Of a stretch of DNA of 64,000 bases, positions 53,725 through 63,457 are shown in pieces (the first letter of the stretch is position 1; every line of letters starts with the position of its first letter). The translations under genes and the position numbers were made by a program. Location of the stretch: the NCBI GenBank assembly GCA_017311185.1, contig JAESUZ010005534.1, positions 186,001 through 250,000 on the forward strand, written 5' to 3'. Source of the stretch: Proteles cristata cristata. Lineage: Eukaryota > Chordata > Mammalia > Carnivora > Hyaenidae. Under the pieces are notes generated by a model that was given only the letters and a program-made list of their open reading frames with translations, was not told the DNA's origin and made no database searches.

Positions 53725-54030
53725 TGATTTCAACATTCTATTAAAAGGATTCTATGTACCATGATCAAACGGTATTTATCCCTGGGATGCAACGATGGTT
53801 CAACATAAACAAATCAATAAATGTGATAAACCACATTAACAGAATAAAAGATAACAATCATATGATCACCTCAGTAGATGCAGAAAAAGCATCTGACAAA
53901 ATACAACATCGTTCATGATAAAAATAAGGAATATACTTCAATATAATAAAGACTATTTATGACTACCCACAGCTAACATCATACTCAGAGATAAAAGGTT
54001 GAAAGCTTTTCCTCTAAGATCAAGAACAAG

Positions 54031-54414
54031 GGGTGCCTGAGTGGCTCAGTCAGTTAAGCAGCCAACTCTTCTTTTTTCTTTTTTTCCTTTTTTTTTTTAA
54101 ATAGAGCACAAGCAGGGGAGGGGCAGAGAGAGAGGGACAGAGGATCTGAAGCACGCTTTTCCCTGACAGCAGCAAGCCTAATGGGCTTGAACTCACAAAA
54201 CTCGAGATTATGACCTGAGCCTAAGTCAGATGCTCAACAGACTGAGCCACCCAGGTGCCCCAGCAGCCAATTCTTGATTTCAACTCAGATCATGATCTCA
54301 CAGTTTGTGAGAGCCTGCATCAGGCTCTGTGCTGGGATTCTCGCTCTCCTCTTTCTCTGCCCCTGTCCACATGTGCACTCTCTCTGTCTCAAAATAAATA
54401 AACATTTAAAAGAA
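54031..54414 (+). mobile_element. Feliform CanSINE (outer) split by a second SINE
   Basis: The outer copy is GGGTGCCTGAGTGGCTCAGT (54,031-54,070), interrupted, then GATTTCAACTCAGATCATGA to AAAATAAATAAACATTTAAA (54,276-54,414). The outer TSD AAGAACAAG lies at 54,022-54,030 and 54,415-54,423. Confidence 0.94.
54071..54262 (-). mobile_element. Feliform CanSINE (inner), inserted in the outer SINE
   Basis: Reverse copy from a CTTTTTTCTTTTTTTCC-like tail to GAGCCACCCAGGTGCCCC. The TSD GCAGCCAACTCTT (54,058-54,070) against GCAGCCAATTCTT (54,263-54,275) is made of outer SINE sequence. Confidence 0.95.
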
Positions 54415-55868
54415 AAGAACAAGCCTAGGGTACTCACTCTCACCACTCCTATTCAACATAATACTAGTCCTAGTCAGAACAATCAGACAAGAAAAAGAAA
54501 TTGAAAGCATCCAAATTGGAAAAGGAATAAAGTGATCTCTATCGCAGATTCATGACCTTATATACAGAAAATCTTAATGACTCAACCAAAAAGCTGTTAG
54601 AACTAATCAATGAACTCAGTAAAGTTATAGAATACATATCAAAATATGGAAATCAGTTGTGTTTATATATACCAACAACAAAATATCTGAAAAAGAGATA
54701 ATAAAATTCTTAAGAAATAAATTTAATCAAAGAGGTGAAAGATCTGTACATTGAAAACCATAAGGCCTTGACTAAAGAAATTAAAGATGACCAACAAATG
54801 GAGAAATCTCATATTTATGGATTGTAAGAATTAATATCGTTAAAATGCCCATAACACCCAAAGCAATCTACAGGTTCAATGCAACCCTTATCAAAATTCT
54901 AATGGCATTTTTCACAGAAATACAAAAAATAATCATGAAGTTCATACAGAACCACAAAATAACCTAAATGGCCAAGGCAATTCTAGAAAAAAGAACAAAG
55001 CTGAGGGCATCCCACTTTCTGGTTTCAAACTATATACAAAACTATAGTAATCAAAACATTATGGTGGTGGCATAAAAATAGACATATAGACCACAGAACA
55101 TAATTAAGAGCCTAAAAATAAACCCTGCACATACAGTCACTTACTATTTGATAAAAAAGTCAAGAATTCTCAATGGGAAAAGGATAGTCTCTTCAATAAA
55201 TGGAGTTGGAAAAACTGGACAATCACACTTATAGAAATTAACTTGAAGTGGATTAAACACTTAAATATAAAGATTAAGACCATAAAATTCCTAAAGTAAA
55301 ACATAGAGGTAAATCTCTTTGACACTGGTCTTGGCAGTGGTTTTTGGATATATCACCAGAAGCACAAGGAAAACAAGCAACAATTAATAAATGGGATGAC
55401 ATCAATCTAAAAAGCTCTGCACAGTGAAAGAAACAATCAACAAAATGAAAAGTCAACCTGCAGGATGGTAGAAAATATTTGCAAACCATCTATCTGATAA
55501 AGAATTAAAACCTAAAATATATAAGGAGCTCATACAATTCAAAAGCAAAAGAAATTTTTAATCCAATTTAAAGATAAGCAGAGGAACTAAATAGACATTT
55601 TTCCAAAAAAGACATCAAATAACCAACAGATAGACACATGAAAAGGTGCTCAACATCACTAGTGATCAGGAAAATGTAAATCAAAGCCACAATGAGCTAT
55701 CACCTCATACCTGTTAAAATGGTTATCAAAAATACAAGAGATAAGAAGTGTTGTCAAGGATGTAGAGAAAAGAGAATGCTCTATACTGTTAGCAGAAATG
55801 TAAATTTGTACAGCCACTATAGAAAACAGTATGGAAGTTCCTCAAAAAAAATTAAAAATATAACTACC

Positions 55869-55895
55869 ATATGATTCATATGATTCATATGATTC
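55869..55895. repeat. Nine-base tandem repeat, three units
   Basis: CATATGATT is repeated three times in L1 ORF2 C-terminal DNA where the related L1 copies have it once. Confidence 0.9.
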
Positions 55896-56130
55896 TGGGT
55901 ATACAAATCCAAATGAAATTAAATCAGGATCTCAAAGAAATATCTGTATTCCCATCTGTTCATTGCAACATTGTTCACAATAGCCAAGATATGGACACAA
56001 CCTAAGTGCCCATGGATGGGTGAATGGATAGAGAAGATGTGACATAGACAGGTATACAAACACTCAATGGAATATTATTTAGCCATGAGAAAGAAGGAAA
56101 TCCTGCCGTTTGCAACAACATAGATGGACC

Positions 56131-56417
56131 TTGAAGGCATATGCTAAGTGAAATAAGTCAGAGAAAGGCAAATACTTTATGTGTACTCCACTTGTACGTG
56201 GGATCTAAAAATACTGAACTTATTAAAACAGAAAGTAAACTGGTGGTTGCCAAGGGCTGCGGGGTATAGGAAATGGGGTAATGTCAGTCAAAGGGTACAA
56301 TATTCCAATTATAAGACGAGTAAGTCCTGAAAATCTATGCACAGCATGGTAACTGCTGTTAACAATACGGTATTACATACTTGAAATCTGCTAAGACAGT
56401 AGATATTAAATATTCTC

Positions 56418-56458
<41 letters not shown>

Positions 56459-56588
56459 AATTATGTGAGAGGATGAAATGTTAACAGCTCCAGTGTGGTA
56501 ATCATTTCACAATACTTAAGTGTATCAAATCATCACACTGTAGACATGAAACTTATACAATGTTATATGTCAATTATACCTCAACGTG
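56131..56588 (+). mobile_element. L1 3' UTR with a CA microsatellite
   Basis: GATGGACCTTGAAGGCATAT, CTGGTGGTTGCCAAGGGCTG, GCACAGCATGGTAACTGCTG, AACAATACGGTATTACATAC, then (AC)n, then AACTTATACAATGTTATATG and CAATTATACCTCAACG. Same L1MA-like subfamily as 12,471-13,265, without the Tigger-like insertion. Confidence 0.85.
56421..56453. repeat. (AC)n microsatellite
   Basis: About 16 AC units in the L1 3' UTR, at the place where the sister L1 has only CTCACCACAAAA (about 13,103). Confidence 0.95.
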
Positions 56589-56889
56589 GCTAGGAGTGGA
56601 GGGGGAGCATCCTGATAGTAGGCAAAGGAAATATGATTATATTTGTTTGAAAAATAAAATGTTGAGGCCCAAAGGTTTTGATATTTGCCCAACTAGACTT
56701 AATGTAGGAATGCTTCTTTTCCATAAACAAGGAAAGTCTTTATTGCAACTGTTTTCGGAAAGAAGAAATGCCTGTGTAATGAACTTTTCCTTGACCACGC
56801 CATGGTGTTTCACTCCTCTGTGCCTATAGCAAATCATATTTTCCAGAGACATTCACAATAACTTCTTGTAAGTGACTTAACACTCTTCT
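56589..56889. other. Unique DNA, no feature recognised
   Basis: An 89-codon plus-strand frame (56,560-56,829) starts inside the L1 tail and has no motif. Confidence 0.4.
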
Positions 56890-57300
56890 AATTGATATGT
56901 GGAGTCCTGTTCTTAACTCTTGAATCCGGATTAGTTTAAGATTATGGGAGAAGTGAGCTACATGACTTCTTAGGCTAGATCATAAAAGGTAACAGTGCTT
57001 CTTGATATGTTTTGGGCACTCTCTTCAAATCAGCCACCATGCTGTCTTACCATGAAGACCCCCAAGCAGCTATGCAAAAGCCCCCAGCCTGGTTAAGCTT
57101 CTACCCTACAGCCAGGACCAATTTGTGAGTAAGCCATTATGAAAGTGTATTCACCAGCCCCAGATGCAGCTGCTTCATCCAGGTAAGCCAGCCCTGACTA
57201 GCTCTGATCAAATTAGATTCACAATCAAAATAAATTATTGCCATCATCTTTGGCCATTAAGTTTTGGACAGCTTATTAACACAATATCTGACAAACGCCT
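56890..57300 (+). mobile_element. MLT1-type MaLR LTR
   Basis: GCTACATGACTTCTTAGGCT, AGATCATAAAAGGTAACAGT, AAATCAGCCACCATGCTGTC, CCAGCCCCAGATGCAGCTGC and GCCATTAAGTTTTGGACAGC follow the MLT1 order. Confidence 0.7.
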
Positions 57301-57335
57301 TTATTGCACACGCTGTTTCAAATGACCTTCTTTTC

Positions 57336-57555
57336 TTTTTTTTTTAATGTTTACTTATTTATTTTGAGAGAGAAAGAGAGAGCATGTGTACACAAGTGAA
57401 GGGGGAGGGGCAGAGAGGGAGAGAGAGAATCCCAAGCAGGCTCAGCACTGTCAGCACAGAGCCCAGTGCAGGGCTCACTCTCATGAACAGTAAGATCATG
57501 ACCTGAGCTGAAATCAAGAGTTGGACGCTTAACTGATTGAGCCACCAGGCGCCCC
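57336..57555 (-). mobile_element. Feliform CanSINE, old subfamily
   Basis: T-run, AATGTTTACTTATTTATTTT, GAGAATCCCAAGCAGGCTCA, CTGTCAGCACAGAGCCCAGT, GTAAGATCATGACCTGAGCT, TTGAGCCACCAGGCGCCCC. The flanks GACCTTCTTTTC and GGCCTTTTCCTT suggest a decayed TSD. Confidence 0.93.
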
Positions 57556-57806
57556 TGGCCTTTTCCTTATCAACTCAGAAAATATTGTTTCCTTCTTGAA
57601 GAAAACGTGCATTTTCAAAACCCCAATCAATAACATGTTTTCTGTGTTGTCTTCTCTTATAATCCCTTTCTCTCCAATAAACTTAATCTCCCGCCTCTGT
57701 GTAGCTTCTGTGTATCTTAAATACCTCTCTGGGATTGCACGAAAAACGCTGCATTCTACACCTGGCACATAACCAGGGCACAGTAAGGATTTCCCAACTG
57801 AACTGA
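57556..57806. other. Spacer ending in an L2-like tail
   Basis: 57,755-57,806 (CACCTGGCACATAACCAGGG, CACAGTAAGGATTTCCCAAC) resembles an L2 3' end. The rest is not recognised. Confidence 0.4.
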
Positions 57807-58049
57807 ATGTCGTTAGTGAAAAGAAATCTGCAGCTGCTGCTGCCCTTACTGGCCCTACATGTGTTACATGGCCCCACCGTCCACGCTGCCTTTACTGCTG
57901 GTGCTGGCCTCCAGGCCTCCTGCGTGGGCCTCATGGTTCTGCTCACTAGCTTGATGTCTGCTCTTCCTTCCATCCAACCAGAGATGTTCGATTTCACAGT
58001 GGGGAACTACTCTTCCCCCACCTTCCCTCCATTACCACAACTCTGTTAG
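57807..58049 (+). other. 80-codon open frame with signal-peptide-like start; doubtful
   Basis: The frame begins MSLVKRNLQLLLPLLALHVL and continues GPTVHAAFT, that is a short basic n-region, a Leu-rich h-region and a small-residue VHA site, like a secretory signal. Against it: the bases before ATG (ACTGA) are a poor Kozak context, there is no known domain after the start, the frame ends close to a SINE, and neighbouring DNA is LINE-like. Most likely chance. Confidence 0.2.
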
Positions 58050-58063
58050 AGGTGTCTCTTTTC

Positions 58064-58286
58064 GGGGCGCCTGGGTGGCTTAGTCAGTTAAGTGTCCGAC
58101 TGTCGCTTAGGTCATGATCTCGCGGTTCGTGGGTTCGAGCCCCGCATCGGGCTCTGTGCTGACTGCCAGCTCAGAGCCTGGAGGCTGCTTCAGTCTGTGA
58201 CTCCTCTCTCTCTGACCCTCCCCTGCTCACGCTGTCTCTCTCTCTCTCTCTCTCTCTCCTAGAAATAAAAAAAAAAAAAAAAAAAA
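58064..58286 (+). mobile_element. Feliform CanSINE, youngest subfamily
   Basis: Head GGGGCGCCTGGGTGGCTTAG, box A TGGCTTAGTCAG (58,076-58,087), box B GGTTCGAGCCCC, GACTGCCAGCTCAGAGCC, TCTCCTAGAAATAAAA followed by about 20 pure A. The perfect 16-base TSD AGAGGTGTCTCTTTTC lies at 58,048-58,063 and 58,287-58,302. A pure A-tail and identical TSD point to a very recent insertion. Confidence 0.97.
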
Positions 58287-58302
58287 AGAGGTGTCTCTTT
58301 TC

Positions 58303-59689
58303 TCTAAGTTTTCCTTCAAGTTTCTCACGTACAGCACTTTTCGAACAAGTTCACTTGGGGCTAAATTGTGGATACTCAAATGGCACCACGTTTTTTTCGT
58401 CCCAAGAGTCCACATATTACTTCCAAACTCAACCCTACTATTTCCCCAGCTGACACAACAGGCTCCATAGGGCTTCCGGTGGCCAGCATGGAGTGCCGAA
58501 ATTTCCCGGCTGGATAAACTGATCCAGTTCTCGTTGCCTGTGATCCATTACCCTCACTTAGATGTAGCTGTAGAATTATTTACAAAACTTGCCCTATTAC
58601 TCTGTGTTTTTGATTTCGGTGGTGATGCACCTGAGATATCTCAGACTGCGGAAGAAATAAACCCACTTGCGAGGGCCTGATAGGATTATACTCAGATGGT
58701 ACAGGGCCATCACTAAGCCTAACACTCACGGGAGCCTAAGGCTCAATTATTGCCCTCCTACTCTGCCACACTGTCCAGCAGAGACGTATTCAGGTTAGCA
58801 TGTCTACTTCAGTGGGAAGGACTCAACACTTTCCTATTTTTCTTTCATTAACCATTGCCCCACTCAGGACTGACATTTCCTACTCTTGTCGGGCTGTTTA
58901 GACACATGTTCCACAGCATAACTGGCTGGGCATTTCTAGCCCTGGTGATTATCCTCACACGTGTGTATGGTAGCGGTATGACCCATTATGAAGAACCTAG
59001 GTTCTCTCATTAAATATCTGTGCGACCTTGAACAAGCCATTTGGTATATATAAAAATGCAAATCAGTATACTAATGTTAATGTAATTAATTATATATAAA
59101 ACCAGCCGTTGCTGGCTTTTAAAGATGGAAGAGACTCAACTAGGTACACTCAGTTTTATGTAATGTGAAAGTCTGGAATCTCCAAGTCAGATCACACAGG
59201 GAAGGGTAATATCGTGCTCTGCTTCCACAACCCACCAGCCCAGCCACACATCAGATTATTAAAACCACTCCTGGGAAAGAACAGAATTCGTTGATTATGC
59301 ATTCATCCCACATAGCTCTTGGCTCTAGCAATTCTCTACACCTCCAGAGACCTCTCATCTTCCTCTTCATCTACATTATCCAGAAAAGAGAAAAAGCCAG
59401 CTGTCAGAGGGAGTGATCTTTTTAGCACTTTTCCAATCAAAACCAGCCTTTGCTGACTTCCTAGAATAAATCCTGGGTGCTGGTCTCCAAAAGGACTCTG
59501 ATGGCTTTCCAGTGCACTGGCTCCATCTAGGGGTCGCTGGAGGGAATGCATCCAAACTTTATCATTTTGAACAAATTTATGGCACTGACAGCTAAAAATC
59601 AATGTATTTACAATGGTCAGACCTAGATTTCAATTTCAGAGATTTCCTGGGTAAATTTAACGTTGCTCATTTTAGTAGTAACTAGCATA
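58303..59689. other. Unique DNA, no feature recognised
   Basis: About 1.4 kb without a supported gene or clear repeat. An 88-codon minus-strand frame (59,336-59,602) ends in an acidic run (DNVDEEEDERSLEV) but has no family match and no splice or promoter support. AAAACCAGCCGTTGCTGGCT at about 59,099 forms a small hairpin with no known role. Confidence 0.45.
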
Positions 59690-59935
59690 AGCATGGACAT
59701 TGGGTTCAGACTCTGAGTTCAAATCCATGTTCTATTTCCTACTGCTTTTTGCCCGTGTGACTTTAGTCATAATTAACTTATCTAAACTTCATTTTTCTAA
59801 AAATTAGGGTAATTCTTATCTAATGTTTTTTTTAATTAGGTTAATATTTAATATCTAATAGGAATTTCCTTATAATTTATATAGATAGACAGTAGAGTGC
59901 TTAGTGTAGTACTTAGCCCTTAATAAACAGTAGTA
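59690..59935 (-). mobile_element. MIR SINE relic
   Basis: GACATTGGGTTCAGACTCTG, AGTTCAAATCCATGTTCTAT, GTGTGACTTTAGTCATAATT and ACTTAGCCCTTAATAAACAG follow the reverse MIR order. Confidence 0.7.
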
Positions 59936-60644
59936 AACCATAGTTATTCCTATTATTATCTACTTGGATGACTTCCATGGAATATCCACTTCTCTGTGGG
60001 TTGCTACTCACTACTCTTCTAAATAAACCAAACAGGAGATGATAATCAATTTTTTAAAGCTTACATTAGCACAGATTGGGCCTGATACAAAGTCCCCTGC
60101 AGAAATTATACATTCTTTATTATGTTGCTGACTGGAATAAATATTCTAGTGATTCAAGAAAGGCACTAAATTTTTTTGTTAAATGTGTCTCATATCTGTT
60201 TCCTTCTTTGGTACTGGAATAGAAATTCAAAGTTCATCCTTAGATCTACAACCTTTGGAATGTAACTTTTTCAATTATCCCTAATATCCATTCTCAAAAT
60301 AAATCTTCAACAGCATAAGTTTGAGTCTTTCTTGAATGCAAGACAAAACGGAATTTAAAAAAACACACAAAAAGCACTTTTTACTGAATAGGGAATATTT
60401 TTAAGCATAAATATTTATGGTTAGTTAGCCATAATGTACCTTCGTTTAACTTTAACTCAGTCATACTTCTAGAATCCCTTAGTTTGTGATACTACTGCTA
60501 AGCAGAAGACCCCACCTTGATGCCTGTCCTGTCCATCCTTTGCTTGGATTCCTTAGAAGTGTGTATTTTATGTTGAGTCCCACCGTTTTCAACCCTTCAT
60601 TCTGGATTCGTCTTCCCCCTTGCACACCCCTGCACCCTGTATAA
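59936..60644. other. Unique AT-rich DNA
   Basis: No supported gene or repeat. Confidence 0.42.
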
Positions 60645-60865
60645 TGTCGATAAGAAAGCACTGGACTCAGAGCCATGGAATTTTCAGTTCATCTCACCTG
60701 AATCAAATACACGAAACCAAATATGAATCCCTGCCTAAGTCTCAATTTCTACATCTGAAACACTAGGGATATCTACCCATCATACTATCTTATAGCGTTA
60801 TGGTGAATATAATAAATTCATGTATGTAAAAGATCTTTGTAAATTATAAGGTGCTACACAAATAC
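60645..60865 (-). mobile_element. MIR SINE relic
   Basis: AAGAAAGCACTGGACTCAGA, CTAAGTCTCAATTTCTACAT and GGTGAATATAATAAATTCAT fit the reverse MIR order. Confidence 0.7.
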
Positions 60866-62222
60866 AATATTAGTGCTTACAGCCCAGAATGAGAACTACT
60901 AGTTTATCAAGATCCAGTCCCAATATTTTAAGTATGGAAACTCTCACATACTGGTAATTGTATTTTTACCCTCTCATGATTGAGAAAATACAAGTTTACA
61001 TTTGGATTTCAAGTCCTTTACAGTAATTCCAAGGCCTCAACGGGTCACAGTCATATGTTTAGATGCCTAACTCAATAAAGAAATCAACCAAGGGCCGCCT
61101 CAACACATTGAGCTGATTTCTTATTTTCAGATTGGTCTAAATCAACTACTTGCCAACTCTTTTCTTTCCTAAATGTTCTCACTGCATGCAGTGGACCCTC
61201 TTCTCTGTAGATCCCTGAAGCCCACACCCATCTGTCATTTCCTCCATAACCAACTAATAAGTATAAATTCTTAACAGTTACCCATAGCTAAACCAATAGA
61301 GGCTCACACCTCAAGAGAAGAAAATAAAATTGTTATCACACATAGAAATGGAAAGATTTGAGTCCAATGTACTGGTAAAAAGTACAAAAATACTCCCCTC
61401 CCCCAATCCTTGAGTTATTAATCATTTTGAGGCTACAGTTCTCAGACATCTGTTGGATAAAAGAACAGATTAGAGGGAGGCAAGGAAATCTGCCAAGACC
61501 TGAGGCAGTTGCTTCCTCTTAGATTTGGACCTCTTAGCAATGCTGCATGTTCTGACTCTTTTCCACACATTTAAGTTTTAATATCACATTTCTCTAATGT
61601 ATTAAAACAACTCCAGGAGAGATAGAACTTGAGCATAAGGAGTCCCGGACATTATTAGACCACTTCACTCATGGACTCAGAAACAGTAGTTGAGAGCCTA
61701 CTCAATTAGCCCTAAACTATTCTGGAGCTGGAGATTTAGATAGAAGACCCAGCTCCTGCTCTCAAAGAAGTTGCCTCCTACTGAGGGATTCAGGTCACAG
61801 TATGGAGGCCTCAGTTCAATGGTACAAGGAGCCCAAGGTATCCTGCAGTACATGGGTCAGCACCAAAACCAGGAGCCAGAGGGAATCCAAAGTGATTGCC
61901 CAGGGAAAATGGGGCCTGGAGCAAGATGTGAAATATAAACATAAGCTCATCGGGTAACCTATCCCACGTTAACCAGCAAGGTTCTGAGAATTAAAGAAGA
62001 CTGGAGCAGAAGATGCAAACTGAGGCAGCTGGGAGATAGAAGAAAGGGTAGCTGCAGGCCCTTTAACGAAGGGCTTGCTGTGCCCAGCAGCCACTGAGCT
62101 TCTACTGTGGCTGAAGACAATGGGAGCTTCTAAGGGATATTAAATGGGAGAGCAGCTTAGGTGCCCTTTCAGAGTTTCCAATATGGCCTATAAAGAAAGT
62201 AAAGTGATTTCAAGGTTTAAAG
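60866..62222. other. Mostly unique DNA with a weak LINE scrap
   Basis: 61,665-61,800 (GTTGAGAGCCTACTCAATTA, GCTCTCAAAGAAGTTGCCTC) has faint L2/CR1 wording. The remainder is not recognised. No supported gene. Confidence 0.4.
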
Positions 62223-62234
62223 AAAGTTGGATTT

Positions 62235-62407
62235 GGGGGCGCCTGCGGGGGTCAGTCAGATGAGCGTCCGACTTTGGCTCAGGTCATGATCTCGCCGTTT
62301 ATGAGTCTGAGCCCTACGTCAGGCTCACCTGCTGTCCATGTAGAGCCCCCTTCAGATCCTCTGTCTCCCTCTCTCTCCGCCCCTCCCCTACTTGTACTCT
62401 CTCAAAA
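62235..62407 (+). mobile_element. Feliform CanSINE, shortened copy
   Basis: GGGGGCGCCTGCGGGGGTCA, CAGGTCATGATCTCGCCGTT, then a shortened middle (CACCTGCTGTCCATGTAGAG) and CTCTCAAAAAAA. The perfect TSD AAAGTTGGATTT lies at 62,223-62,234 and 62,408-62,419. Confidence 0.93.
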
Positions 62408-62419
62408 AAAGTTGGATTT

Positions 62420-62944
62420 AGTTGAATTGATGGGGACCAGAATGGGGAAATGCAAGGAAAAAAAGAAAGGAAATGTAGGTTGCAATGAGTTTGCCATTAT
62501 TAAAAATCTATGTATTTTTAATAATCCATCTCCCCTTACCCTGTTTTTCTCCCTCTCCAACCCCACCCAATACCTTTCCTAAATTTGACCTCATTATCAT
62601 CCAAAATATGTCGATCCAATGATTTGATTACTTAGGATGAACACATTTAGAAAGACGAAAGGTGATGGAAATACGGCAATACAAAAAATTTTTTCACAAT
62701 GTGGGAAGAAGTATATATTTTTCCCCAAATTCAGAGTCAAAGAAACGCTGTAAGTATAAGTGCATGTTGCCATGGAAACTAGATGTCATCATTAGCAACA
62801 TCAACATTCACTAAATGCCTGTGAGGTATTGTTCTGAGTTACTTCCTACTCACACTAGAGAAGAAAGACATGATGTTTGCTATGAAGAAATTTCTAATTC
62901 AAATGACTTCTGGAATAATACATGCTTGGTAAGAAAGTAATTTT
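62420..62944. other. Unique DNA with an X-box-like motif
   Basis: No supported gene. Contains the motif at 62,766-62,779. Confidence 0.4.
62766..62779. promoter_or_regulatory. RFX X-box-like motif
   Basis: GTTGCCATGGAAAC differs at one base from the palindromic RFX X-box GTTGCCATGGCAAC. No adjoining promoter is seen. Confidence 0.35.
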
Positions 62945-63090
62945 TTCATTCATCACTGCTAGGTGCTAGGGTTACTGAGATTAATAAGACTCAGTTTCTA
63001 CCCACAAAAATTTCAGTCCGATGTGGGGAGCAGATGCGTAAGTGATTATTTGATGATGTGGGAAAGCAGTGATAGCAATGTACACGGGAT
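62945..63090 (+). mobile_element. L2-like relic
   Basis: TTCATTCATCACTGCTAGGT, GCTAGGGTTACTGAGATTAA and AAATTTCAGTCCGATGTGGG resemble an L2 3' region. Confidence 0.45.
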
Positions 63091-63221
63091 ATTATGCATA
63101 ACCCCTAAAGCAATCAGACACTGACCTTAGAAGCGGCACAGGCTTCCTCAAGAAATAACAATCTGTTTATATATCTACTTCCTGCCTCATTATTTATCCT
63201 TGGGCATAATGTTTTAAGTTT

Positions 63222-63443
63222 GTTTTTTTTTTTTTAATATTTTTTATTTATTTCTAGGAGAGAGAGAGAGACAGCGTGAGCAGGGGAGGGTCAGAGAGAG
63301 AGGGAGTCACAGACTGAAACAGGCTCCAGGCTCTGAGCTGGCAGTCAGCACAGAGCCCGATGCGGGGCTCGAACCCACGAACCGCGAGATCATGACCTAA
63401 GCGAAAGTCGGACGCTCAACCGACTAAGCCACCCAGGCGCCCC
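63222..63443 (-). mobile_element. Feliform CanSINE, youngest subfamily
   Basis: T-run, TTTATTTATTTCTAGGAGAG, GCTGGCAGTCAGCACAGAGC, GGGGCTCGAACCCACGAACC, CTAAGCGAAAGTCGGACGCT, CTAAGCCACCCAGGCGCCCC. The perfect 14-base TSD AATGTTTTAAGTTT lies at 63,208-63,221 and 63,444-63,457. Confidence 0.97.
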
Positions 63444-63457
63444 AATGTTTTAAGTTT

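Larger units (their letters stand above)
53056..56130 (+). pseudogene. L1 ORF2 reverse transcriptase and C-terminal remnant
   Basis: CTATGAACAATTATACAAAC, CTTCCAAAAAATCAAAGAGG, CATCTGACAAAATACAACAT and CTATTCAACATAATACTAGT follow the RT order. The catalytic ADD reads A-D-S as DNA at about 54,546-54,555, so the active site is lost. C-terminal wording continues (TATTCCCATCTGTTCATTGC, CAATGGAATATTATTTAGCC). Three SINEs lie within it. Stops and frameshifts throughout. Confidence 0.85.

Noticed and set aside
59336..59602. 88-codon minus-strand frame with an acidic C-terminus
   Set aside because: No recognisable family, no splice sites or promoter, low information content; chance frame is the simpler view.
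1748..63443. tRNA-like sequences with box A and box B at 26 places
   Set aside because: They are heads of CanSINEs followed by SINE body and tail, not tRNA genes; no acceptor stem closes.
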